Shown: positions 50,101-59,953 of the stretch, piece by piece
How the letters are laid out: each line of letters starts with the position of its first letter
How positions within the stretch are numbered: position 1 is the first letter of the stretch
DNA from: Trypanosoma brucei gambiense DAL972
Lineage: Eukaryota > Euglenozoa > Kinetoplastea > Trypanosomatida > Trypanosomatidae
Assembly: GCF_000210295.1 (NCBI RefSeq)
Contig: NC_026740.1
Coordinates: 1,309,691 to 1,373,690 of the forward strand
Direction of reading: 5' to 3'
DNA: 64,000 nt
Translations under genes and position numbers: made by a program
The notes under the pieces: model-generated
Told to the model about the DNA's origin: nothing
Databases searched by the model: none
The model's input: the letters and a program-made list of their open reading frames with translations, nothing else

Positions 50101-51451
50101 GCCCCTGGTAGTAGTAGCCAATAACCCACATGATGCCCTCAATGTAGTGTAGTCTTAGTTTGGCCATATCTTCCCCTTGTGGATCCCACCCCATGGCAAA
50201 CTGATGCTTGTCTCGGTAGTAACGGTCTTTGTACTCCCTTAACGACTCCACAGTCGACGTTGATATTGTGGCAGCCCGGTGTTCGCCACATTGTTGTGCC
50301 ATTCTTCGCTGATACTCCTGTTCCTGCGCCTCTCGAGCTTTAATTGTGGTGAATTCTAGGTCGGCAAGCCCCTGCAGCCACCCCTCCACGGCTCGCCAGT
50401 CAATGCGTCCCATGTCGGTTAGGTACGTGTGGGCCAACAGCACCCGCTGCGCGTAAAGGTCAAGCATTTGCACCAAACTTCCATCGTGGATACCAAGCGT
50501 TGGGATACTCGGTAGAAAATCATTACCGATAAAAAAGCACATGAGCACGAAGTCGTCTACAACTCGCTCTAGGTCGTAGTTGGTCGGGAGCTTGTCACCA
50601 AGCCTCTCGCGAACCTCAAGGTCGAGATAATCACGCAAGACATTCACATGAAACAAAACAAACTCGTCAGGCTTCTGATAAGACTTGTCAGCCACAATGC
50701 CGTCTGATTCGTCCTGCTCACGCTGTTCACGTGCCCGCCGCGATTCCTGGCCAAACCCAAAGGTCACCACCTCACGCAACAGCACAAAATGAGGCTCGTG
50801 AGTAGCGAGCGCTAGCATGACGAGATCTGCATCAAGTCCGTACATGCAGTGCGTTTCGTTCGGACCGTAGTCCGGCTGCATCTTCCTCCGACGGATAAAT
50901 TCAACAATTTTATGCTCACCCTCACCGGGGTGGTCATGGCCCGAGTAGATAACGCTACAGTTTTGCCACGCAGGGTCCGTCGACATCTTCATCATGATAA
51001 AGTATTGAAAATGTTCACTTATGCGCACCATGAAGTCCGTTCCCGGGGTAATGCAGTTACTGTCAAACACATCAGCTTCCTCGGGAAGTTCCTCGCCGCG
51101 AGATAAAGCCTCCTCCCGTGCAACCATCATTTCGTACCCACTGCGGTAACGCCGCTGCCGTTGCTGGTTCATCTTGGCTCGTGGGGCCACGCCATCAACG
51201 GCAAGGAAGAAGCACTTTCGGGGCTGAATCGCATTGAAAAGTTTTTCCAAGTACGAAAACATGGCCTCGACCATAGCCTTCTCCGTGGGCGCTTTGTGTG
51301 TGGCATCCGCATCATTGGGATGTGTGCAGTTGTGAATAATACCATTCATATCCAGGTACAGATTATCAACTGGAGGTGGAAAATCACGAAATGGGGTGAT
51401 CACTGAGGGGTAGCGCTCCGCTACCCATCGAAAGAATTTTGGAACACCCAT
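47195..51451 (-). CDS. XRNA: 5'-3' exoribonuclease XRNA, 1418 aa
   Basis: XRN1/RAT1-type exonuclease degrading 5'-monophosphorylated RNA. The catalytic acidic residues are all in place: D34 in LYLDMNGIIHNC, D86 in FFLAVDGVAPRAK, E177/E179 in HDHPGEGEHKIVEFIR, D207/D209 in YGLDADLVMLA and D311 in FFIGNDFLPSIPTLG. The N-terminus MGVPKFFRWVAERYPSVI matches the family start. The long C-terminal region lies beyond the conserved core and ends in Ser/Gly/Pro-rich low-complexity sequence. From memory this is Tb927.7.4900, the XRNA required for mRNA decay in T. brucei. The ATG at 51451 is the conserved family start. The CDS is intact and of the expected length. Confidence 0.97.
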   Translation of the reverse strand: MGVPKFFRWVAERYPSVITPFRDFPPPVDNLYLDMNGIIHNCTHPNDADATHKAPTEKAMVEAMFSYLEKLFNAIQPRKCFFLAVDGVAPRAKMNQQRQRRYRSGYEMMVAREEALSRGEELPEEADVFDSNCITPGTDFMVRISEHFQYFIMMKMSTDPAWQNCSVIYSGHDHPGEGEHKIVEFIRRRKMQPDYGPNETHCMYGLDADLVMLALATHEPHFVLLREVVTFGFGQESRRAREQREQDESDGIVADKSYQKPDEFVLFHVNVLRDYLDLEVRERLGDKLPTNYDLERVVDDFVLMCFFIGNDFLPSIPTLGIHDGSLVQMLDLYAQRVLLAHTYLTDMGRIDWRAVEGWLQGLADLEFTTIKAREAQEQEYQRRMAQQCGEHRAATISTSTVESLREYKDRYYRDKHQFAMGWDPQGEDMAKLRLHYIEGIMWVIGYYYQGPPSWKWYFPHHYAPMASDLVNLPAVAACVKFDPGKPFLPHQQLLAVLPPMSYRSMPRAYWPLLRSKNSPLARYFPEKLQIDREGTRAPWEGVVLIPFIEERTLLAAYETVQDRVTPEERENNRLGLPTLYAYDPTIEAYEVPNSLFGPLRRTTVRRDAFDFPPLTKFIPRLCTGVCTGEQQFEGFTTLRSKWRYITPQRESGVVTIFGMPARGESLLLGLKDSFNAIAAHEVATLVGQEVLVGFPHYRRARVVAVSDKRVHISANINLEGVSCGANVRELNRDASMNIAKELETHRQCMREKLGMSVSNLTVLVYVNLFTGMRMTRKGRVVRNFSKDQTCYALPLVARLQDVKLTEDSRYVERDRVEWDNRFGSRVILVGAEPKSMKGKDQQLYGSSGVVVRSSPDAEGTFTVAARVFQKPVSIPHVLLDYASSRNWVSMPDVSNEVRVGPLALKHLVGSVRTSPQYGCREIGLGLIYTRNNLVRIGYAKQTVRGGKAWGAPGGRLGAGLANSDDAFGRPVQDAAPAGHYLESLQKGESRPRSSRPMQYMTWFSRKAVVLIKTYVERFKPLVDRLESIASSPQALDPPQFMTGEWADNDVDDVLRSIEEFIESCGIQSVPLVAAQDDAFPREHVRMLEEELDRQGPRPLEDRILSSVARRCLYFPVTRCAGGHISQLPLPQEQTVHLGSRVVNCRACGAAPFGATGTVVRLLSTGHDAEVVYDDPFVGGSYFDGRLRQPRGSISKLSTLLVLNKPSGDESESPQGQNGSVVQNLKSICKKLQQKEVDHDQQRQHGRGMGIPSTEGTPSIPKPRSAMGETSASGIAAGRNVVSPSSLTVSGGSGGIQVAELMGKLASSKATSPDAGLNICGATSAATVASNKLPVAPRSVTTTAAPGSGTFSVPLPRTSGNANRTNSGDGEGDKGCRKPGFSFTVPSEVLNGEFQIRPGEGALLLKRMISQHLSGDRKR

Positions 51452-53658
51452 GTCTACACGTATATATAAACTGTTTCGCTACCAGAATCTCTCTTATTTG
51501 AGAATCTCTCACCTTTTCTTTGCTCACCCTTCAGGTTTCTTCTTTTTGCAGTTTGGTAATCACCAACCACCTGACGCACTCAATCCTTTCACGTTCCACT
51601 TCGTTCGTTTCCTCTCCTTTTGCTTCCCCCCAATACTCTGTGACAGAAGGCGTATACCTGGGTTGGAGGGAACGAAAATAACAGGGAAGCACTTTATTGT
51701 TTCTCCTCTCGTTTTCCTCTTCCTTATGAATCTCCCACTATGTTGTTGTTGTTTTCTTTTTTCTTGGGTTGGCTCTCTCTCTCTCTCTCTCTTCGTCCCT
51801 CCTGTCCTTTCGCAGCCGCAAAACGTCCGCTTTTTTTTTTTTTTGCTTCTTTCGTTCGTCCTCGATTGTTTCCTCTTTCCTCGTCCCTCTTTCACCACAC
51901 CTTTCTCCGTCTGTCTTCCTGTAATGCAACTTTTTTTTTCCTTTGTATTTCTTTTCCCTAGTCCCTTACCCTCAGTAATTTGGCCTCGCGCTACGAGCGG
52001 ACAAAACACGCCAAAAAAAAGGTCAGCACGTGGCCCACAACAATAGCAAAGATTTTACCCGTTTTCTCTTTTCTTCTCTCTTCTTTAACCCACTCTTTTC
52101 TCTCCCACGCCGATTAATGGGAGTAAGGGGAAAGAGAGACCAACGGAATATAGTACAAGAAAATAAAGGGAAATAAAGCACCCGGGAGGGGGAAAAAACA
52201 AATGGAAGTAAAGGTGGAAGGAATAAACAACGACTACCACCGACCGGCTGCGCTAACTGTAGAAATCTATGTAGATATCTATATACAGCCACTGCGAAAG
52301 TGTCCGAGTCTTCGCTTGTCTTCTTTTTATCTTTATCCTTGTTTTTCTCTTTTTTTTTCTCTTTTCCCTATTTTAACCCTATTGTTCTTTCGTCGGCGGA
52401 CCCACTATTAAAATCTTCCAAGGTCCTGTCAAGTGGTAGCTAACGACAAATGGTAAAGTAGGAAGGAGAACCGAGCGAACGAAAGACGAAAACAAGAAGT
52501 CTACTCCCTGTTCTGCCCTCTTTTATTTATTTTTTTTTTACAATATATATTACTCCTTCTTTACACAGGAGAAACAAATGTGACGGTCCCAAAGAAGAGA
52601 AGTGCAACCGGAAGCTGCTCTACCGAGGCACAGAACAAGAGTAAAGAGAAGAATCAAATAAAGAACAAAACAAAACCAAAAAAAAAGAGGCTGGTCTGTT
52701 TGCTTCCAGTGACAACAAAAGAAAAAAGTGTAAGGAAACTGAGGGAATTATAACAATAATCTCAAGAAAACAAAACAACAACAAAAGTGAAAAGGTAATG
52801 AACACAAAAGTCTGAAAACGAAGGGTTGTGTATGTGTGTGGGGAGGGAAAGTATTCTCCCTGTTACAAAACTTTAAAAAGTCTTTTAGCGTTAATGTGTG
52901 ATACAAGCACGCCTAATAACTAGAAAAAAACTAGCGGAAAGGAAAAGAAGAGAAGAGATACGAAAACGACCGAAGATGAGATCGCATTGAAAGATGAGAC
53001 TTTGGCGCACAAAAACAATTAAGCAGTGATCATATTATTGAAAAGTGATACATCAGTGCAAACATCACGTGAAAGAAGGGATGATGATACATTTAACGAG
53101 AGAAAAAAGTAAATGAAATAGAAAACAGAATTGAAAATCAGTCAGATCCTACGCCGGGAAGAATAACCGCGCCTCATTCTAACATGAAGTGCACAAAGAA
53201 AAAACAAAAAGGGGTAAAAGGAGGGAAGAAGGGGGGCAAAAAATTGCAGAAATTGAAAGCGGCAAAGTGGTAAACACAAAAAAACGGGAATAACAACACA
53301 AAATACAGCCAAATTTTTTCAAAATGGTTGTTTATGTGTTGTCATGTAACGGAACTGCAGAAGGAGGAGGTCCTTACACAAACGCCCACCAGCGAACATC
53401 TTCACCTCTTCTTTCCTTTAATTTCGTCCGTTCATGCGTCCCTTCCTCCGAGTGCCTTCCCCGCCAATATCACGTACGAAGATACTTCGCATTTCCCAGC
53501 ATGCGTTACTCCCTACCCCGCGCGTCCCACTCTTTAATCTTCTAACAAATGTGTAAAGTTTGTTGTTCTTCGTTTACGATTTTGGCACCCCCTCTATCTC
53601 ACCTCCCTCGCGCACCCACTCTACATGACTGCAGGAATACTCTCCACAGCGGATTACA
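51452..53658. other. Long spacer, 2.2 kb
   Basis: A pyrimidine-rich plus-strand block at about 51540-51960 means a purine-rich XRNA leader. A purine-rich block at about 52130-52230 (pyrimidine on the coding strand) could supply the splice acceptor for XRNA, implying a leader of roughly 600-700 nt. The rest is A-rich UTR-like sequence of the upstream gene. No ORF called. Confidence 0.5.
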
Positions 53659-54768
53659 TCAGTCCACCAGCACCTGGACCTGCTTTTCGCGCTCTTGGCT
53701 CCGCCCAACAGGCGAATCCGACGACCCCTTCCCGTTTCCGGCTCCGCAATGTCTCCGTGGTGACCGCAAAGCCGGGCTTGTTGTGGCTCCTCCCTGTTCC
53801 GCACCCTCGGCAACCGCCTCCCCACTCATCAACGGGAGTTCGCCACCGTCCCGTGTATCCATACCAGCATCAGCGCAGGCGCCCTTGACACTGTGGTCAC
53901 ACGGAAATCGCGGAACCCGTGCGTGCCGCTTCCCCACAATATTGCTGCCTGACTTAAGGGTCCCCTTTTTGGTGTATTCAAAGTTAACGGTGCGGTTGCG
54001 GTGGTCAATCTCAGCTCCCCGCGCCAGATCCATCGTGTAGTCACCCACTTGGTACACTTCTGCGCAGTGGCAGTGCCTGCTGTTCACCCCGCCGCTCACC
54101 TCATCACGAAGATACGCCCTGGGACGGTAGTCGCAACTGCCCTTCATAAAGTCGCTCTTTACATCACGCACACCCTGAGGATGATCGTTAGTGCGTAGCA
54201 AGAACGCGTTGTGACTCATGGGCGTAAAATCATAGCCAGCCTGGGAAAGCACAGGTGGTGGGCAGTTCTTGTACAGCACCTGAGGATGGAAACTGCGAGC
54301 CGGCGGGGTGCTGCCAGAAAGATGGTGGCCCCGCCCGTCTACGATGGCGCGCAGCCGGGGAAGCAGTGTAGAACGGTTCTTGAGCGTGCAGTCAAGTGTC
54401 TCCTTGTGGAAGACACCGTTAGGGTCGTATGTAGAAACGCCCTTCAATGTGCTGGGATCGTTCGGATTAGTACGCACGAAGGACTCAAAGGAGCCACAGG
54501 AGAACTGGATGCGAGCCTTTAGGAACCCCCAGTGCTTTGTGTTGGCCTCTTCCACAGCGTCAAGCGCATCACGGTAAGTGGCACCATGCTTTAACACATG
54601 TGTTTGCCATCGAGCAAGTGGATGTACGCGTGTCGAAGTTGTGTTGATATCAGTCATGTTGTAGCCCTTCTTCCGGAGTTCCTTCTTTGGCGGAAGCACC
54701 AGAAGTGAGTAACTCACTGGCTGACTAAGCGAAGGTCCACAGAAAGAACCGGTGGTAGTGGAGAACAT
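53659..54768 (-). CDS. Uncharacterised protein, 369 aa
   Basis: Mixed alpha/beta without signal peptide or membrane helix. An internal ATG at residue 38 (MTDINTTSTRVHPLARWQTH) could be the real start, because the first 37 residues are Ser/Leu-rich and less protein-like. The centre contains a Tyr/Pro/Arg-rich segment (CDYRPRAYLRDEVSGGVNSR) and a series of short His/Cys-containing stretches (SRHCHCAEVY). The C-terminus is low-complexity. I do not recognise the family. Codon use and lack of stops support a gene. Confidence 0.65.
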   Translation of the reverse strand: MFSTTTGSFCGPSLSQPVSYSLLVLPPKKELRKKGYNMTDINTTSTRVHPLARWQTHVLKHGATYRDALDAVEEANTKHWGFLKARIQFSCGSFESFVRTNPNDPSTLKGVSTYDPNGVFHKETLDCTLKNRSTLLPRLRAIVDGRGHHLSGSTPPARSFHPQVLYKNCPPPVLSQAGYDFTPMSHNAFLLRTNDHPQGVRDVKSDFMKGSCDYRPRAYLRDEVSGGVNSRHCHCAEVYQVGDYTMDLARGAEIDHRNRTVNFEYTKKGTLKSGSNIVGKRHARVPRFPCDHSVKGACADAGMDTRDGGELPLMSGEAVAEGAEQGGATTSPALRSPRRHCGAGNGKGSSDSPVGRSQEREKQVQVLVD

Positions 54769-55763
54769 GCTTCTTTAGGATGCCCTTTCGCTTTATGTTT
54801 TCATGTGCACAAGAAGTGAATAAACAGAACGTAGGGGATAACAGCAACACAGCAAATATGAGGGGACAAAAATGCAAAACTGATCGGAAAAACAGAGTAC
54901 GGCGAGGCCACAAAATTAGAAGAACTAAGGAGTAGGGTAGATCTCGCCTTTGATACGGGGAGGCACCCCGTGTACAAAGCACCAGAACGATTGTCAGAGA
55001 AAGGTCAAGATCGCGCAACAGGGTGGAGGAAAAAAAAAAAAGGTATATCCTCAAAAACGGAAAAGCACTCAGATGGATATATAAGTGTGTATAGGTAGTG
55101 AAAAAACGGTGCCCACACGCCCAAACGCCGCCGCGAATACTGTGTGGAACCAAGCGCTCCCCGCAGTATTTAAAGTGTTGCTGAAACGTGGAAAAGAGCG
55201 TAGCATGGGCTAAACACAGCGCACAAATGTAGATACAAAAATATATAAGTCTGTATATATTACTCATTTGGTCACGCTTTTCATTTATATATCGAATGAC
55301 AGTTATAGATAAAGGGTAGGCAAAGAAATGGTGGTGAAATAAATCCATTAACTAACACATAAAAAAGAACATATTATCGAACCGAAGTATCTCACAGTCG
55401 CTTTTGTGGGAAAATAATAATGATAACAGTTAATATTCCCCCTGCACCAAAAATAAGGAAACTGAGAAGGAAAAAATAAACAAATCATAGAGTAGGGAAG
55501 AAAAAGGAAAGCCCGACAAACCATTATTGAAACACTTTAGAATTAAAACACAATAGTCCACGTCCGCACCTGCAGACACTACCCCCACTGAAAAAAAAAA
55601 AGAGCAAAGGTCGCGCACAGAAAAATACAGCTATCACAAACCATTGCTATTTGTGGAGACAATGGTAGCACATGTGTAGTCATTTTATCGCACCCAACGA
55701 GTCTCAAATACTGCTGAAGGTTAAAACTCCTTTATGCAATAATTTGGCCATTCCGGTCTCATA
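54769..55763. other. Intergenic region, 995 nt
   Basis: 3' UTR of the NBS1-like gene and leader of the 369-aa gene. A 207-codon ATG-started frame at 54725-55348 (minus) is hydrophobic and UTR-like and overlaps the CDS by 44 nt; it is not called. Confidence 0.5.
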
Positions 55764-57989
55764 CTACAGGAATGCTTCCAGGTCGAAAACGCTCAGCGGA
55801 GCTCTTCTCGACTGCGGGCCTCGTAACAGATCATTTAACGAGTCTACACGCTTCGCCATTTGTTTCTCTCCTAATGACGTGGTCTTCGAGGGCCAACCTT
55901 CCGCATACGGCCACGGAAACTCACTCAGGGTGTCACAGTCCAGAACACTGTACTGCGCAGGTGCCTTTTTTTTGGGACGCCTTTGCTGTCGAGGCTGCAG
56001 GTTTCGGGTCGTATGACGCGTGCCCAATTGCCGAATATCCATCCGGATGGCTTTGCCCACAGCATCCGGTATTATATCCACATCATCGATAGCTAGCTGC
56101 CGCATTAATGAGCCGACCCCGGGTGCGGTCTCAGTGCGGTCGAGTTCGACCTTCTCCCTGCACTCGATTAATTGCTGCTTTTTGAACCACTTGCCACCAC
56201 CACCACCACCACTGGAGATCAGCGATGCGGCGTAACGCTTAAGGCACGGATGTGAAGATATTGCAAGACCATCCCTCACTGTGAAGTCCATCCCCACCTC
56301 TGCGGCTTGTCGTTTACGGCAGATCCAACCACCTGCGCCCACACTTCGTGTGTTTTGCTCGTGGTGCCCCGTCGCATCGTCATCGTCATAGCCATCCACC
56401 TCTTCATCACTCCATAGCTCTTGGAAAAGGGGGTTTGGATCCGTTAAACGACCCACAGCAGCGGCCCCGACGCGTCCTCTCTTCATGCCAACACAGGGTC
56501 TTCCCGTCTCTACCTGCGTAAGGATCATATTTGACTCACAGTCATGGTCTTCCTCAGCATCTTCTCGCTCCATCTCCCCCTGCATTCGACACCCACATTC
56601 CTGCTCTTCTCGCATTTCTTGCCCCTCTTCGGTTGCAGATCGCCCCGTTTGCTCACTGGGAAATCTCTCTGTCTCGTCATATCCTCGTCCCATTTTCTTT
56701 TCACAGCGGTGGTCTTTTTGTTTCGGGTTCGCGTACGCACTCCCTCGCTCAACGGACTTGCAGCTACACGCCGCCGGCTGCTCGCTCTCTCCCGATGGGG
56801 AAACATTGGAGGAGAGAGACAAAGTGGGGAGTGGCTTCAACCACACGACGCTTCGAATGAAGGCCGTGTGCTCCACGCAGCACATGCCCATCGCATATTG
56901 TAGCGTGCGAAGGGGCCCTAAAACAGGAAGCTCCTCCCGGTCGCTGTACAAAACAATGTGATTACAATGCTTTGCGTAAAATGCACGGACTGCGGCTTCG
57001 TCCCCACAACTGTCAACCGCGTCGAGCAGCGACAAATCCAGAACGGCGCAACCTTGGGTAAAAGGCAGAAACACACGTACCTCATCGTAGAGAAATTGCT
57101 GGACGACGACAAACGTTGTACCAGCAAACAGTCGCTGCCGTCTTTCCTTTAGTGACGAATCCGAGAGCACAACCTTCAACCCCGCCGAAATCTCACCTGC
57201 CGCGGGTGGTGCTCTGTTGTCTGACACAAAAATTTCGCTGCTCTCGCTACTCAGAAGTGCAGACCACGAGCTGTCAACTGATGGAAAATATGCACGTGGG
57301 TCCTGAAGCTCCTTTTGCGGGTTGCTCTCCCTGCCCTCCTGCAGCACCTTGAAGTACTCAGGGGTTACAATGTGCGAGGAGAAACGACACAACACAGCAA
57401 CGGCAGCGGGTGTTATGGTTAAGTGTGGGGTAACGAGATAATCTGCCAGAGCGATATCCGACACGGTTACAGCACCGCATCGGCTCATCCATTCATACAT
57501 GCATCCATCGTTGTTGTCGACTGTGAAGACGCGCATGGGGCTCCATCTCAAAGAAAGGGTCGTACCACGAGCCCCCAAAGTCATGGAAAACCCCCTCCAC
57601 AGCGCAGAGTTAACAGGAACACAACACGAATCACCCCTGGACAATTTAACACGCGTCGGAGTGGCACCGGAGAGTTGAACATCCCTCTCCACGGCGTGCG
57701 TACTGTCATTGTCACTGTCGATGCCGCCACGATTGGGGGAAGAGCGAAGTTCAGTACCGTACTTTGATGTGTCGGTGACAATAAGAGGCAGAAGATCCTT
57801 TCCCTCCTCGTTGCTGAGCTCCTGAGGTTGGGCAAGTGAGGGAAGCAATCCTACCCTTAAAGTGAGATGCTTTCTGCTGATACTGGGATCCCCCGCCAGC
57901 GTTATGTGACACTCCTTGCTACCTACCGTGTAAGTGGCGCCCCCCACAAGCCAAAAGCGGGCCTGACCATTCATAAACACGATCCACAT
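55764..57989 (-). CDS. NBS1: Probable NBS1/nibrin homologue (MRN complex), 741 aa
   Basis: Layout as in nibrin: an N-terminal FHA domain (about 1-145; YTVGSKECHITL, then SISRKHLTLRV and DTSKYGTELRSS), followed by a region compatible with two tandem BRCT repeats (about 150-390: VSDIALADYLVTPHLTI; LFAGTTFVVVQQFLYDE; CNHIVLYSDREELPVLG), a long disordered acidic middle and a basic C-terminal segment GGGGKWFKKQQLIECREKV resembling the MRE11-binding motif of nibrin. The FHA motif is certain. The NBS1 identity rests on domain order and the C-terminal motif. NBS1 bridges MRE11-RAD50 to broken DNA and to ATM. RNase H1 lies 2 genes upstream. Confidence 0.65.
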   Translation of the reverse strand: MWIVFMNGQARFWLVGGATYTVGSKECHITLAGDPSISRKHLTLRVGLLPSLAQPQELSNEEGKDLLPLIVTDTSKYGTELRSSPNRGGIDSDNDSTHAVERDVQLSGATPTRVKLSRGDSCCVPVNSALWRGFSMTLGARGTTLSLRWSPMRVFTVDNNDGCMYEWMSRCGAVTVSDIALADYLVTPHLTITPAAVAVLCRFSSHIVTPEYFKVLQEGRESNPQKELQDPRAYFPSVDSSWSALLSSESSEIFVSDNRAPPAAGEISAGLKVVLSDSSLKERRQRLFAGTTFVVVQQFLYDEVRVFLPFTQGCAVLDLSLLDAVDSCGDEAAVRAFYAKHCNHIVLYSDREELPVLGPLRTLQYAMGMCCVEHTAFIRSVVWLKPLPTLSLSSNVSPSGESEQPAACSCKSVERGSAYANPKQKDHRCEKKMGRGYDETERFPSEQTGRSATEEGQEMREEQECGCRMQGEMEREDAEEDHDCESNMILTQVETGRPCVGMKRGRVGAAAVGRLTDPNPLFQELWSDEEVDGYDDDDATGHHEQNTRSVGAGGWICRKRQAAEVGMDFTVRDGLAISSHPCLKRYAASLISSGGGGGGKWFKKQQLIECREKVELDRTETAPGVGSLMRQLAIDDVDIIPDAVGKAIRMDIRQLGTRHTTRNLQPRQQRRPKKKAPAQYSVLDCDTLSEFPWPYAEGWPSKTTSLGEKQMAKRVDSLNDLLRGPQSRRAPLSVFDLEAFL

Positions 57990-58311
57990 GGCAATTTTTC
58001 AACGCTGACAGGCACCAACCAGCAATTATTTCTTGCCAAATCTTCCTTGCCCTGCCAAGCAAATCACACATTGATAAAGAAGGAAAAAAAGAAGCCAGTC
58101 CAGGGAGGTGAAACAATGGGAAACTAATGAGTAAAAGAAACATTTAATGATACTTATTTCGTATAACATTAAAAAAGCTACACGAGTGCTCGCCTGGGGT
58201 GCCCCCGTCTTAACAATGACCTTTGGACAAGTATGCGACGACAACGCAGCATCAGCCTCCTCTGTTACCTTTACAAGGAACCCATCTTCCTCATGTCCCA
58301 TTCCACCTGTT
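57990..58311. other. Intergenic region, 322 nt
   Basis: Contains an ATG-started frame at 58026-58301 (minus, 91 aa) that starts only 10 nt from the stop of the PSI-like gene. There is no room for a splice signal, so it is not called. Otherwise UTR-like. Confidence 0.5.
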
Positions 58312-58731
58312 CTAAGACACCTTCAAGCCAACAATCAGAGAAGCGATTACGGCAAGTGCACCACACCCAAGAACCCAAGAAAGAAACACCTGGTCGCCGA
58401 CATCATCAGGACACATGGACAACTCAGATGTGCAACTGCTCCCGGGAGCCGTAGTATTCGGGAAGACACAGGCGATTCCACCCTCCATCGTAGGGCAAAA
58501 AAGTCCACCATTTTTAATGCAATCACCACAAGAAACCTCTTGAAGAAAGCAATCAGTGAAATTTAAGCAAGCAGTGCCACCACAGGAGCAATCACCCTGC
58601 GTTTCACATGTCATATCCACAGGGCACCAGCGATTTGATTCGTTGACTGACGTACACTGGGTGCACGATGAAGGCAGAGCACCACCTAGTATAGAAACAC
58701 CCATTAACATCAGTGTCTGCAGTAATAACAT
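58312..58731 (-). CDS. PSI-like cysteine-rich type I membrane protein, 139 aa
   Basis: Start at the ATG 58731; the outer start is TTG. Signal peptide MLLLQTLMLMGVSILGGALP, then a Cys-rich ectodomain (SSCTQCTSVNESNRWCPVDM, with further CxC and CxxC pairs, e.g. CETQGDCSCGGTACLNF). One membrane helix follows near the C-terminus (VFLSWVLGCGALAVIASLIV) with a very short tail. The Cys pattern C-x-x-C...W-C and spacing resemble a PSI or related small disulfide domain, as in PTTG1IP-type proteins. NxS/T sites are present. The function is unknown; probably a surface or endomembrane protein. Confidence 0.7.
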   Translation of the reverse strand: MLLLQTLMLMGVSILGGALPSSCTQCTSVNESNRWCPVDMTCETQGDCSCGGTACLNFTDCFLQEVSCGDCIKNGGLFCPTMEGGIACVFPNTTAPGSSCTSELSMCPDDVGDQVFLSWVLGCGALAVIASLIVGLKVS

Positions 58732-59047
58732 TGCCAATCTCGCCCTTTTTCGACGGCGGCGCTGTCAGAAGGTCACCGTTTATTGCTATTAACGAACACA
58801 CCTTTGCCCTTAATCCTAAAACGGGTGTGAGCTTCAGTAGAACACACAAAAAAAAACGGTGTAAGAAGGTGTCTAACGCGAAGGACGCGGGAAGACATGC
58901 CCAGCCATCTGAGTGAGCACTTCAAAGATAGTGAGGAGGCTGCGAACAGTACAACGAAAATAACGCAGCCTTTCCTTTGGTTTACAGCCACAGAGAATCA
59001 CTTGCGTCATGTAACCAATCAGTGATGGCGTTCCTGTCTGTGCCACG
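58732..59047. other. Intergenic region, 316 nt
   Basis: Leader of the PSI-like gene and 3' UTR of the RNase H1 gene. No gene or repeat seen. Confidence 0.5.
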
Positions 59048-59953
59048 TTAGCCAAAGGGCGATTCACAGGCCTCAACTGCCAAGCGGTCTGCCATTTCAT
59101 TCCCATACACACCTGCGTGCCCCGGGACGTGCTTCAACTGCAACGCGACAGCACGTGCAGCTATCGCTGCTAAACTAGCCTTGAAGCGGAACTCCATAGT
59201 GAAACGTTCCGCGCACCGGGATAAGTGCCTATTACGCAATTTCGTGAATTGACTCCACAAGTCGATGTTAGCAACGTCGCCTCCACCGGCAGTTTTAAAA
59301 CCGTTGCGTTCCCACCGGTGCAAGTAGGAATTGACACCCATTACGGTGTACTTGCTATCACTGTATACACACAAATTGTAGCAAGGGTGAGAGTCCAACG
59401 CAACGCGCAAGACATGGATGAGCGCGGAGAGTTCCGCACGCTGATTGGTCTGGGGTTCGTGAGCTGGAAGAGGGAATTTAAAGTTACGGCTGTCACCGTC
59501 GCCATAGAATCCACCGAAGCCAGCACGTGGTCGTCTTTCACGGCTTCGACTTCCGTTATTTCTGCAGGCCCCATCAACATACACAACAACCGCCTCCCGT
59601 TTCCGGGCCTCTACCCATTCTGGGGAGAGAACCTGCTGCTTACTTTCGTCATCCACTTCATTACCGTCATCCGCAGCATCCACCTCCACAGCATCTAACG
59701 TCACATCAAGTGAAAGCGCGCGCTTTACACCCACCAAAACAGGCGTGTGCGAGTCAGCCACAAGTGATGTGCCGACACTTCCCGGATCAACGTCCTGCAC
59801 CCCACTAGCATAGGCCTGCGCCTCCTGTAAAGTCAAAAAAGACTTAAAACGGGCTCCAGAGAACCCTGAGACCTGCTTCTGGCACTCCTCCCAGGTACTG
59901 AAAACACCGGTTTGTCGGCCAACCGCCACCGCGTAAAACCTTTTCTTTCCCAT
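59048..59953 (-). CDS. RNase H1, 301 aa
   Basis: Degrades the RNA of RNA-DNA hybrids. The N-terminal hybrid-binding domain is at residues 3-50 (KKRFYAVAVGRQTGVFSTW; FSGARFKSFLTLQEAQAYA). The catalytic domain has D127 in VVYVDGACRNNG, E174 in PQTNQRAELSAL, D199 in CVYSDSKYTVMG and D289 in GNEMADRLAVE, with H279 in KHVPGHAGVYG. The complete DEDD set implies activity. The ATG at 59953 gives the hybrid-binding domain at the very N-terminus; the upstream TTG start would add a 20-residue extension without clear targeting character. From memory this is the T. brucei RNase H1 (Tb927.7.4930), studied for R-loops at VSG expression sites. Confidence 0.95.
   Translation of the reverse strand: MGKKRFYAVAVGRQTGVFSTWEECQKQVSGFSGARFKSFLTLQEAQAYASGVQDVDPGSVGTSLVADSHTPVLVGVKRALSLDVTLDAVEVDAADDGNEVDDESKQQVLSPEWVEARKREAVVVYVDGACRNNGSRSRERRPRAGFGGFYGDGDSRNFKFPLPAHEPQTNQRAELSALIHVLRVALDSHPCYNLCVYSDSKYTVMGVNSYLHRWERNGFKTAGGGDVANIDLWSQFTKLRNRHLSRCAERFTMEFRFKASLAAIAARAVALQLKHVPGHAGVYGNEMADRLAVEACESPFG

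Noticed and set aside
54725..55348. 207-codon ATG frame on the minus strand
   Set aside because: Hydrophobic, Phe/Leu/Tyr-rich UTR-like translation overlapping the 369-aa CDS by 44 nt; no conserved feature.
58026..58301. 91-codon ATG frame on the minus strand
   Set aside because: Starts only 10 nt from the stop of the PSI-like gene with no splice signal; the second half is hydrophobic UTR-like sequence.
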